In this document: positions 8,080 through 14,643 of the stretch, piece by piece
Numbering within the stretch: the stretch's first letter is position 1
How the letters are laid out: every line of letters starts with the position of its first letter
Assembly (NCBI GenBank): GCA_026692735.1
Contig: JAPLOD010000641.1
Location: 1-32,046, forward strand
DNA: 32,046 nucleotides
DNA from: Planctomycetota bacterium
Lineage (GTDB): Bacteria; Planctomycetota; SZUA-567; H5-PLA8
Direction: 5' to 3'
The notes under the pieces: model-generated
Database searches by the model: none
Told to the model about the DNA's origin: nothing
Seen by the model: the letters and a program-made list of their open reading frames with translations, nothing else
Program-made: the position numbers and the translations under genes

Positions 8080-9401
8080 GTAATCTCCTCGAACTCTTCG
8101 CCGAGTTCCTCTTTGATGTTCTTCGACGCCGCTGGCTTGGCCGGCGGCGCGGGCGCGGGCGTGCCGGGGCCCGGTGTTGTCTGCACCGTCGTCTGTGCCT
8201 GAGCAATCCTCTCCATGTCCTTCACCCGTTTCGCGACGTCCGCTTCGGGCACCGCCTGGCCGCCCCGCTTCAGCGTCGTGTCAACCACGACCGGCTCTCG
8301 ATCAAGCGCCGCCAGAATGTCGTTGGATACCGGCTTGAGGGGGGCCGGCGGGGTCGCCGCCCGCGCCACCTTCTCCGGTTCCTTCTTGCCGGCGTCCGCG
8401 CCCTCTGCCGCGTGGCCGCCACGCCTCAGGGTGGTGTCCACCATGATCGGCTCGCTGTCCAGCGCAGCCAGGATATCGCTCACGCCCTTCGTCTTCTCTT
8501 TCGGCTTGGGGCCTGCGCCCGCCGTCGCTGCAGCCTTCCTTTCCTTGGCCAGGCACTCCTTGCAGCACAACCTGCCATCAACAACGCGCGCCGCGCCCAG
8601 GTCGTAGTCGAGCGTGGGAATGCTGCCTTCACACACCGTGCAGAAGAGGATCTTCGGTCTGTCACCCGCAACGTCATCCCCAATGGCCAAGGGCGGCTCG
8701 GCCGGCAGCGGCAGGCTTATGTCGCACAGCGCTGCGGCCAAGGGGTCAGCCTCGGCGCGGGGAAGCGGCTTGATGCCCCCCTCGCCCGAAGCATCTGCAT
8801 GCGCCGGCACAGGCTGTGGCGCCGCGACGGGAACGGCCGGTGGCGGCGCCGGCGCTTCCTCTGGCGGGAGTGGCACCAGCACTGGCGCTTCCATCGGGGC
8901 GGCCGGCGCCGGCGGCGACGCCAGCGGGAGTTCCTCGAGCGGCGGGGAATCCGCTGCGGGCGCCGCATCGGCCGCGGCGACAGGAGGCGCGGCGGCGGGC
9001 TCGTCTTCCGCCCCCCGCAGCTCCTCCAGCGGCACCACATCCTCGTCCGGGTCCAACCCGAAGGGGTCCGCGGCCGCGGCGTCGAAGTTGAGCGGCAAGG
9101 GGACCTTCTCCGCGCTGTGGAATTCGATCTCTACGTCGCCCAGGACAATGCGGTCGAAGTCGTTTAGCTCCACCGCGCCGCTGATGCGCGCGCCGTTGAC
9201 GTACGTGCCGTTGGTGCTGCCCAGGTCGGTGAGCACGTAGCGCTGCCCGTCATAGGAGAGCTGGCAATGGCGCCGCGACAGCTTCAGGTCCGGCAACGGC
9301 AGCTCCACGTCCCGGTTCCGCCCGAACGTGATGGTCTTCCCCGCCGGTATGCCGACGCTCTTGCCGTTGTACGGCCCGCTACGGAAAACCAGTTTCGCCA
9401 C
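8076..9401 (-). CDS. FHA-domain protein with zinc ribbon and duplicated VDTTL motif
   Basis: This 441-residue cytoplasmic protein has no signal peptide or membrane helix. The N-terminal FHA domain (about 5-95) has the phosphothreonine-binding set: GR (27-28), SRRH (42-45) and GSTNGTYVNG (61-70). A Pro/Ala-rich linker of about 130 residues follows. Next is a possible zinc ribbon with C254, C257, C280 and C283. Two copies of a 30-residue unit come after it, with SDILAALDSEPIMVDTTLRR and NDILAALDREPVVVDTTLKR, spaced 52 residues apart and carrying T323/T324 and T375/T376. The tail is acidic (EELGEEFEEIT). FHA domains bind phosphothreonine, so the TT motifs may be kinase targets read by this protein's own FHA domain or by a partner (inference). 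The start at 9401 places the FHA domain at the N-terminus. A TATAAT lies on this strand at 9476-9481, without a clear -35. Confidence 0.85.
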   Translation of the reverse strand: MAKLVFRSGPYNGKSVGIPAGKTITFGRNRDVELPLPDLKLSRRHCQLSYDGQRYVLTDLGSTNGTYVNGARISGAVELNDFDRIVLGDVEIEFHSAEKVPLPLNFDAAAADPFGLDPDEDVVPLEELRGAEDEPAAAPPVAAADAAPAADSPPLEELPLASPPAPAAPMEAPVLVPLPPEEAPAPPPAVPVAAPQPVPAHADASGEGGIKPLPRAEADPLAAALCDISLPLPAEPPLAIGDDVAGDRPKILFCTVCEGSIPTLDYDLGAARVVDGRLCCKECLAKERKAAATAGAGPKPKEKTKGVSDILAALDSEPIMVDTTLRRGGHAAEGADAGKKEPEKVARAATPPAPLKPVSNDILAALDREPVVVDTTLKRGGQAVPEADVAKRVKDMERIAQAQTTVQTTPGPGTPAPAPPAKPAASKNIKEELGEEFEEIT

Positions 9402-9871
9402 AGCGCTGTAGACCCCTTGCCGGCCACTGGAGCGGCGCTGCCGTTCTGCCTTTTCGAACAGCCCCGCCCCATGTCATTATATGGATAAGCTCGCGATGCG
9501 CGCCGGAAAACTCGCAGATTTCGTCTCGCGCCGCAAACGCGGCCGGATTTTTCTGGCATTGTGCTCATTTCATTGGAGAATGCTTCGATTCGCAGTCTCA
9601 GAGACAACTGCTCAGGCGTGAGAGAGGAGATCGGCATCGGGACTGGCCACCGCCACCGCCAAGGACCTCGACCCCAAGAAGAGGCAGGCGGCCCGCACCA
9701 TTCAGGTGGCCGTGCTGGTTGGCGGCGTGGCGTACCAGGCTGATCTGCCCGTGCAGTTTAAGGTGTCGTCCAACGGCGAAACCGGCCAGATCACGGGGCG
9801 CGGTTCGCGGTGAGGGTCTCGGAAAGCGCGGCGATGACGCCTACAAGGGCGGAACCCGCAGAAAGGGGAAC
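9402..9871. other. Gene-poor stretch of 470 bases
   Basis: This stretch lies between the divergent FHA gene and the small exported-protein gene. It contains a lone TATAAT on the minus strand (9476-9481), possibly a -10 box for the FHA gene, and the orphan coding-like fragment 9622-9813. I see no RNA gene or repeat in it. Confidence 0.5.
9622..9813 (+). pseudogene. Orphan coding-like fragment without a start codon
   Basis: After a TGA at 9619-9621 the frame is open to a TGA at 9811-9813. From 9643 it reads LATATAKDLDPKKRQAARTI and continues through VAVLVGGVAYQADLPVQFKV to NGETGQITGRGSR. The composition is protein-like (alternating hydrophobic residues, high GC3), unlike the shadow frames around it. 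There is no ATG, although GAGAGGAG at 9622-9629 would serve as a ribosome site for a start near 9637. It may be the 3' end of a decayed or frameshifted gene for a beta-rich protein, or a small gene with an unusual start. I do not recognise the family. Confidence 0.35.
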
Positions 9872-10207
9872 ATGAGAACACCCGCGGTGTTGGGAGCGGC
9901 GGGCATGGTGCTGCTGGGTCTTGCGGCTGCCGCCGCCGGTGCGGAAGAGGGCAGTGTTCAGACCAAGACGGGCATTGTGAAGAAGGTGGATGTCGCCGCC
10001 AAGCAGGTCGTGGTCATGGTCGCGCGCGAGCTGACATTCGCTGTGACGGATGCCACCAAGATCGTCCAGGGCGACGAACCCAGGAAGCTCGCAGACATCA
10101 AGGTGGACGCCAAAGTGACCGTGGATTACACGCGCGAGGGCGACACCAGAACCGCGAGGAAGATCGTGATCCTCCCGAAAGAGGAATCCAAAGACAGAAA
10201 AGAATAA
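9872..10207 (+). CDS. Small exported beta-rich protein of unknown function
   Basis: This 111-residue protein starts at 9872 (MRTPAVLGAAGMVLLGLAAA), with GAAAGGGG just upstream (9861-9868). A signal peptide with likely cleavage after AAAGA is followed by about 88 residues. The mature part reads GIVKKVDVAAKQVVVMVARE, then TFAVTDATKIVQ, LADIKVDAKVTVDYTREGD and ARKIVIL, ending in a charged tail. This pattern (G.V..VD...K...V......F.V...T.I, then L.DIKV...VTV.Y) fits a small beta-barrel or OB-like periplasmic domain often seen in planctomycetes and acidobacteria, as far as I recall. Its function is not known. The longer open frame to 9719 has no support. It converges with the PEGA lipoprotein gene. 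Confidence 0.72.
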   Translation: MRTPAVLGAAGMVLLGLAAAAAGAEEGSVQTKTGIVKKVDVAAKQVVVMVARELTFAVTDATKIVQGDEPRKLADIKVDAKVTVDYTREGDTRTARKIVILPKEESKDRKE

Positions 10208-10285
10208 CACGGCGAGGGCAGGAGGAAAGCAAGCGAGAGATAGGGCCGCCGCTAGAGTAGTTCGCGCACGGCTGTGACCTCGTGG

Positions 10286-10322
10286 CACGGCCTTCCAGGC
10301 CGTGGACATGGGCAAGATGCCC
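10286..10322. repeat. Hairpin pair between convergent genes
   Basis: CACGGCCT (10286-10293) pairs perfectly with 10297-10304 around loop TCC. Six bases on, GGGCA (10310-10314) pairs with TGCCC (10318-10322) around loop AGA, the complement of TCT. The pair lies between the 3' ends of the small exported-protein gene and the PEGA lipoprotein gene, where it could also stop transcription. No T-run follows. Confidence 0.7.
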
Positions 10323-10347
10323 GCGCCATGAACGCGCGGCTCGGAGG

Positions 10348-11205
10348 TTATTTCGCCGTCTTCTTCGTGCTGGCCCCGCTCTTCTTGCTGTCGGGCGCGG
10401 CGGGCCGTGGCGTGTCGTAGATCAACTCCTCGTCCTTCGGCGTGCGGGCGACGACCGGCCCCGGTTTCTTGGGTTCCTCCGGCGGAACGAAGGTGCCACG
10501 CTTGTCCTGTCCGGGCGCATCCGGCACATTGTACTCCTTGGCCAGCCGCATGCCTTCCGGCATCTTCCCGGCGATCTCCTTCACCACCGGCGCCAGTTCC
10601 GTGGGTTTGTCCAGGAGCTTCTTCGAATCGTCCTCGCTGTCGGCAACCTGGTCCTCGCCTGCCGCGACCTCGGTGCCGGGCTGTTTCTTCTTCTTCTTCC
10701 CCGTCTTCCCGCCGTCAGTCTCAGCGAACTGTACCTGGATCTGGGCCTGCTCGCCGGTGCGGGGATTGACTATGGTTACCTTTCCCTCGCGCGCCGCCAA
10801 GGCGCGTTTGATCAGTTCCGCGCGCTCGTCCAGCGCCTCCTTGTCAGCCTTATCCTCAAGCGGCTTCATCACGTAGTGGAGGTACACCTCGTCGTCGAGA
10901 CGGGCCGGGATCAGGTTGTCCGCGACCAGCGCCGCGGGGTCGTAGCCGTAGACCGGCGGGTTGATCTGCACGTCCGGCACCACCAGCACATGGTATTTCT
11001 CCTTGCGCAGCTCGATGCGGTACGTGCCGTAGTGGGTGAAACCGATGCGGATAGGCGTCTTGCCCACCACGCGGTAGTTGATGGATACCTCGGCGCCCTC
11101 GGGCACGCTGGTGATGGTCACTCCGCGGCTCGTGCAGCCGCTAATCCCGACCAGCAGCACCGCGATCACCGCCACACTCAAGCAGCGTAGGCACCGGGGC
11201 CGCAT
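10348..11205 (-). CDS. PEGA-domain lipoprotein
   Basis: This 285-residue lipoprotein has a signal sequence ending in lipobox ISGC (C24), so it should be lipid-anchored and exported. A PEGA-type domain follows: VTITSVPEGAEVSINYRVVG, then KTPIRIGFTHYGTYRIELRK. PEGA domains are small beta units of surface or periplasmic proteins. The rest is charged and low in complexity, with a Lys run (GKTGKKKKKQPG) and a Pro-rich, Lys-rich tail. The start at 11205 has AAGGA six bases upstream and gives a normal-length signal peptide. An alternative ATG at 11232 overlaps the TGA of the phosphoesterase gene (ATGA) and has GGAGG four bases upstream; it would add nine residues. Either way the two genes look translationally linked. 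Confidence 0.8.
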   Translation of the reverse strand: MRPRCLRCLSVAVIAVLLVGISGCTSRGVTITSVPEGAEVSINYRVVGKTPIRIGFTHYGTYRIELRKEKYHVLVVPDVQINPPVYGYDPAALVADNLIPARLDDEVYLHYVMKPLEDKADKEALDERAELIKRALAAREGKVTIVNPRTGEQAQIQVQFAETDGGKTGKKKKKQPGTEVAAGEDQVADSEDDSKKLLDKPTELAPVVKEIAGKMPEGMRLAKEYNVPDAPGQDKRGTFVPPEEPKKPGPVVARTPKDEELIYDTPRPAAPDSKKSGASTKKTAK

Positions 11206-11228
11206 CGCCCATCCTTCCGTTCCAAGCC

Positions 11229-11714
11229 TCATTCGACCTCCAGTATCTCCGCGCGCATCGTTTCCAGATCCAGCAGCGCGCACGTCGCCTTGCCGGTCAG
11301 CCAGCCGCAGCACTCGCCGGGGTTCAGTTCCAGCGGGCGCGAAGCCTCCTTGGGGATATCTACCACCGAGTGCGAATGCCCGTAGAGGATCCCGTCGCAC
11401 GTCTTCCGGTACTCCGCCGGAATCTCCTCCACCGAATGCGCCACCCCCAGCTTCCTGCCGCCTGTCTCAAAGACGCACGGACCGTCTCTCAGCCCCGGAA
11501 AAATCTTCGCCAGGCCCTTTTTCTCGCCATCGTTGTTGCCGTAGATGGCATACAGCGGCCCGTTGAACTTCAGCACGGCCTTCAGCGCGAATGGCGCCAC
11601 GTAGTCGCCCAGGTGCAGAAGCCCCTCGGCGCCTTTCTTCTGGAGCAGCGCCAGAGCCATGGCGATCCGGTCCAGCCGGTCATGGGTATCGGACATAATC
11701 CCTAACTTCTTCAT
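11229..11714 (-). CDS. YfcE/MJ0936-type metallophosphoesterase
   Basis: This 161-residue protein has the full calcineurin-like metallophosphoesterase set: SDTHD (D9, H11), HLGDYV, YGNNDGEK and YGHSH. Its length fits the small YfcE/MJ0936 subfamily, which hydrolyses phosphodiesters in vitro using two metal ions; the physiological substrate is unknown. The start MKKLGIMSDTHDR is at 11714. Its stop overlaps a possible start of the PEGA lipoprotein gene, so the two form an operon. The gene diverges from vapBC across 130 bases. Confidence 0.9.
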   Translation of the reverse strand: MKKLGIMSDTHDRLDRIAMALALLQKKGAEGLLHLGDYVAPFALKAVLKFNGPLYAIYGNNDGEKKGLAKIFPGLRDGPCVFETGGRKLGVAHSVEEIPAEYRKTCDGILYGHSHSVVDIPKEASRPLELNPGECCGWLTGKATCALLDLETMRAEILEVE

Positions 11715-11809
11715 GGTTTATCTATTAGAAGAGCCGCGCGGGAAAAAGTAAAATGCAGAAGAACGATGGCGGGCTGCGCCCAAAGGTTCCTGAATGCCCG
11801 TGGGCTGTA

Positions 11810-11838
11810 TTGACGCAGCCACGAGAATATGCTAATAT
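11810..11838 (+). promoter_or_regulatory. Strong sigma-70 promoter of vapBC, apparently leaderless
   Basis: TTGACG (11810-11815), a 17-base spacer and TAATAT (11833-11838) match the sigma-70 consensus at five of six bases each. The expected start point is about seven bases past the -10 box, on or next to the A of the vapB ATG at 11845. No Shine-Dalgarno precedes that ATG. The -10 region contains a direct repeat of AATATG, a possible site for self-repression. Confidence 0.65.
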
Positions 11839-11844
11839 GTGTTT

Positions 11845-12075
11845 ATGAGAACGACGCTGGATCTGCCTGATGAGTTGTTCCGGGAAGCCAAAGTCAGTGC
11901 CGCGCGCCGCGGCATTGCGCTGAAGGCCCTATTCACCCAGGCGCTGGCGCGGGAAGTGCAGGCGCCCGGCAAGGAAGGCGCAGTGCGCCACCGCGTACGG
12001 TTGCCGCTGGTGAAGTCCAAGCGGCCGGGCACGCTGCAACTGACCAACGCTCAAATCGAGAAACTCCTTGATTGA
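11845..12075 (+). CDS. vapB: VapB-type ribbon-helix-helix antitoxin
   Basis: This 76-residue antitoxin begins MRTTLDLPDELFREAKVSAA, a ribbon-helix-helix DNA-binding arm followed by helices. The basic middle and the C-terminal part (LPLVKSKRPGTLQLTNAQIE) should wrap the toxin. VapB proteins neutralise VapC and, with it, repress their own promoter. The ATG at 11845 was preferred over a GTG six bases earlier because the motif starts there. There is no Shine-Dalgarno, in keeping with the leaderless promoter. Its stop overlaps the vapC start by eight bases. Confidence 0.88.
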   Translation: MRTTLDLPDELFREAKVSAARRGIALKALFTQALAREVQAPGKEGAVRHRVRLPLVKSKRPGTLQLTNAQIEKLLD

Positions 12076-12520
12076 TCTCCCCGACATCAGCGTGTGGGTC
12101 GCGCTCGTCTACGACGGCCACATGCACCATGCGTTGGCGAAGGCGTGGTTCGACACAAGCGGGTTGCGGAGCGCTGCATTCTGCCGCGTCACCCAGATGG
12201 GCCTCTTGCGCCTGCTGACGAACGACAAAGTCATGGGCGAGGCTGTCTTGAGCCAGCGTGAGGCGTGGGGTGTCTACGACGCGCTGTGTTCCGATCAGCG
12301 CGTGGTGTTCGCCGCGGAGCCCCCGGAACTCGAGGCGCACTGGCGCGCGTTCACTGCATCGCGGCATGCGGCGCCGAAGGGTTGGACCGACGCCTATCTC
12401 GCGGCGTTTGCGGTCACGCATGACCACAGGCTGGTTTCATTCGACAAGGGATTTCGTCGCTACGAAGGGCTGAAATGGTTGCTCCTGGGCGGCATCTCCG
12501 GTAGTGGCGCACTCGCTTGA
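12068..12520 (+). CDS. vapC: VapC PIN-domain ribonuclease toxin
   Basis: This 150-residue PIN-domain toxin cleaves RNA using magnesium held by acidic residues. D6 (LPDISVWVAL), D108 (GWTDAYLAAFA) and D126 (SFDKGF) are visible, as is FCRVTQMGLLRLLTN, typical of the VapC subgroup that uses TQ.G in place of a clear second-site Glu. The start codon is TTG at 12068, inside the end of vapB, so translation is coupled. Its last 61 bases overlap the 3' end of the opposite-strand membrane-protein gene. Confidence 0.9.
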   Translation: MIDLPDISVWVALVYDGHMHHALAKAWFDTSGLRSAAFCRVTQMGLLRLLTNDKVMGEAVLSQREAWGVYDALCSDQRVVFAAEPPELEAHWRAFTASRHAAPKGWTDAYLAAFAVTHDHRLVSFDKGFRRYEGLKWLLLGGISGSGALA

Positions 12521-13200
12521 GAGGGCGCTGGCCCCCTTGCCTGTGCCACCCTGCGCCGTATCCACCATTCGCAGACGATGGCGAAGACGGCCAGGATGCC
12601 GAGGCAGATCACGGCATTGGCGGACCACTCGGTGCGGCACGCGTTCGTCATATACCAGTACTGATCGTCGTCGCCGAGTTGCTCTTGCTGGCGCAGATAC
12701 TGCTCCGTATAGCGCTCCGATACCCGCGCGCTGCAAGGCCACCCTTGCATTGTGTACTCGGTGACCGCCCAGTCGCCGTCGACCTGTACGGTTCGCTTCC
12801 ATGCGACGTTCATTCCAATCATTGTCCCCGCAAGCAACACAACCACCACGAGGGTGCTCAGGTGGAACTGAAACGGCGCGAACGAACCGTCTGCCAGTCT
12901 TTGGCGAAGCACCCGATACACGAACAGCACAACGGACCCGACGGGAATTGCGGCGAGGATTGCCATACTGATGGCTGGCCACCAGCCGTTATCATGATAC
13001 GGGCAGGGGAAAGAGATCCCGAGGAGCCATGCAAACATCAGGACCGCTGTAACCATCCCTTGCAGAATCAGCGCCATCCACCACGGAGCATCAGCGATGG
13101 CCTTGCGCATGTGCGGGAACCGCCAACACGGTTCCTCAACTTCTTCGTCAACGGCGGTGCTGTCTTCGGCGAGTGACGGCGACTCGGCTGCATCGTCCAT
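12460..13200 (-). CDS. Four-helix membrane protein of unknown function, planctomycete-like
   Basis: This 246-residue protein has an acidic N-terminus (MDDAAESPSLAEDSTAVDEE) and four likely membrane helices: WWMALILQGMVTAVLMFAWL, WPAISMAILAAIPVGSVVLF, FHLSTLVVVVLLAGTMIG and NAVICLGILAVFAIVCEWW. The FHLSTLVVV phrase at the third helix recurs in small membrane proteins of planctomycetes, as far as I recall; its function is unknown. An outer loop of about 70 residues carries several aromatic residues and two cysteines. It follows the methyltransferase gene by 18 bases on the same strand. Its C-terminus (PAPSQASAPLPEMPPRSNH) is encoded opposite the end of vapC. Confidence 0.75.
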   Translation of the reverse strand: MDDAAESPSLAEDSTAVDEEVEEPCWRFPHMRKAIADAPWWMALILQGMVTAVLMFAWLLGISFPCPYHDNGWWPAISMAILAAIPVGSVVLFVYRVLRQRLADGSFAPFQFHLSTLVVVVLLAGTMIGMNVAWKRTVQVDGDWAVTEYTMQGWPCSARVSERYTEQYLRQQEQLGDDDQYWYMTNACRTEWSANAVICLGILAVFAIVCEWWIRRRVAQARGPAPSQASAPLPEMPPRSNHFSPS

Positions 13201-13218
13201 AGCAAAACACTCCGCAAC

Positions 13219-13962
13219 CTATCTGACAGACACCTCCAGCCCCTCCCCATCCATGATAACGTTTATGCTGGCGTGGAATTGCACGGGGTCGCGCACAAAG
13301 CTGAGGTATTCCTTGAGTTGCGCCGCGGAGTTGACGCTGTTGTGCGCCAGCACCAGACTGCCCTTCGGCATCCGCTTGTAGCCGGCCTGCAGGATATCGA
13401 GATACACCCCTTTGCCGCGCTTCCCCGTGCCGTCGGCGTCCAGGTACAGGATGCCGATCGGCTCCCGCAGTTCCGCGACGAAATGCACGGCATCGTCGGC
13501 CACAACGCGCGCCACGCCGGTGGGATCAATGCGGCGCACGTTCCGCTCCGCGCGCGCGGCTTCTTCCGGCTTGATCTCCACCCCAACCAGTTGTCTTGCG
13601 GTGTAGCACGCGCCCGGACCGACGCCCGCGCCCGCGTTGCTGATGAACGTGTTGCCGCAGAAACACCCGGCCGCCACCATCACGGCAGGCTGCTTGATGG
13701 CATTCACGGCGTACAGGAAGCGCTGCATGCGCGGCGTGATCGCCGTCCACGGGATCTCGAAGTGCTCCTGCACTGCCGCCCGCATCGCCAGCAGCTTCGC
13801 GTGGTCATAGCTCGTCTGCGGCAGCGCGCCGGCCTCGCGCAGAGCGTTCAGCGCGGCGTCCACGACCGCGATCTCCTTCTCCGGCGGTTCCAACTGCCGA
13901 TGCGGCTTGCCGTAGTCCATGTGGTAGGTGTTCCAGTCCGGCGCGCGGAATTCCAGTGCCAT
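13219..13962 (-). CDS. Predicted class I SAM-dependent methyltransferase
   Basis: This 247-residue protein has a Rossmann-type methyltransferase layout: AVMVAAGCFCGNTFISNAGA as the glycine-rich motif I region, LVGVEIKPEEAARAERNVRR with the acidic ribose-binding residue, ARVVADDAVHFV, and ILYLDADGTGKRGKGVYLDI as the motif IV region. The last resembles the O-methyltransferase (Methyltransf_24) style, in which a metal or substrate sits near the DAD. The first 80 residues are an N-terminal helical extension. The substrate is unknown. The ATG at 13962 overlaps the acetyltransferase stop (TGATG) and has GAGGTGA upstream, which fixes the start and shows coupling. A GTG three bases earlier is the alternative. 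Confidence 0.7.
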   Translation of the reverse strand: MALEFRAPDWNTYHMDYGKPHRQLEPPEKEIAVVDAALNALREAGALPQTSYDHAKLLAMRAAVQEHFEIPWTAITPRMQRFLYAVNAIKQPAVMVAAGCFCGNTFISNAGAGVGPGACYTARQLVGVEIKPEEAARAERNVRRIDPTGVARVVADDAVHFVAELREPIGILYLDADGTGKRGKGVYLDILQAGYKRMPKGSLVLAHNSVNSAAQLKEYLSFVRDPVQFHASINVIMDGEGLEVSVR

Positions 13963-14489
13963 CACTCACCTCTCCTGTTCTGGGACAGAGTGCAGGTCAG
14001 TATGTAGTCGTCCATCACGAAGCCGCCGCCTATGTCCGCCACGTTCGTCCTGGCGATCGCGAACCCGGCGCGCTGGTACGCCTTGATTGCCTTCTCGTTG
14101 TGCCTGTTTACCCGCAGCGTGATCGTCTCCGCTTCAAGCTCGCGGGCCCTGCGCTTCACCTGTTCCAGAAGCTGCTGGCCGAATCCCTTGCCCTGCAGTT
14201 CCCGCAGCAGGTACATCTTGTGCAGCGTCACCTCGCGCGTCTGCTTGTCGAATTCGCAGGAGACATAGCCGACTGTCTCCCCCCGGTATGACGCCAGTTC
14301 CCAGAAGACGCCCGCGGCCAGTTCCTTCTCGATCGCCTCCGTGCTGTACATCCGCTTCAGCATGTACTCGATCTGCTCAAGGGAGATCATCTCCGTGTAA
14401 CAGGCGTACCAGATCTTGCGAGCCAACGCCTGGATGGCCGGAATGTCGGACGCAGTGGCTGGCGTGAAACTGAGCACTGGCGGGGCCAT
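13962..14489 (-). CDS. GNAT-family N-acetyltransferase
   Basis: This 175-residue protein has the GNAT acetyl-CoA-binding core: LHKMYLLRELQGKGFGQQLL with the Q-x-x-G-x-G loop, then ITLRVNRHNEKAIKAYQRAG and a C-terminal YILTCTL strand. The ATG at 14489 (MAPPVLSFTPATASDIPAIQ) has GGAAGGCAGG upstream and begins the GNAT fold directly; an upstream ATG at 14567 would add 26 residues without family character. The acceptor substrate is unknown. It heads the operon acetyltransferase - methyltransferase - membrane protein, with a one-base TGATG overlap to the second gene. Confidence 0.88.
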   Translation of the reverse strand: MAPPVLSFTPATASDIPAIQALARKIWYACYTEMISLEQIEYMLKRMYSTEAIEKELAAGVFWELASYRGETVGYVSCEFDKQTREVTLHKMYLLRELQGKGFGQQLLEQVKRRARELEAETITLRVNRHNEKAIKAYQRAGFAIARTNVADIGGGFVMDDYILTCTLSQNRRGE

Positions 14490-14573
14490 CAGCCTGCCTT
14501 CCCGTCTGACGGCCGCTCGTGGAGTCGCTCGCAGACCCCACGCCGCGGCCGCCATTGCGCTGGACATTCCATA

Positions 14574-14583
14574 CGCTATAGCG
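14574..14583. promoter_or_regulatory. Perfect 10-base palindrome upstream of the exported glycosidase block
   Basis: CGCTATAGCG stands in the gap between the acetyltransferase gene and the divergent GH123-like gene, 60 bases before the latter's start. It contains a possible -10 box (TATAGC). It could be an operator or chance; the only pointer is its position. Confidence 0.22.
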
Positions 14584-14643
14584 CTCCATTCAGGGTAATC
14601 AATGACAGCAACCGGCCGCAGCAGCCCTCACGGAGGTGTGTGC

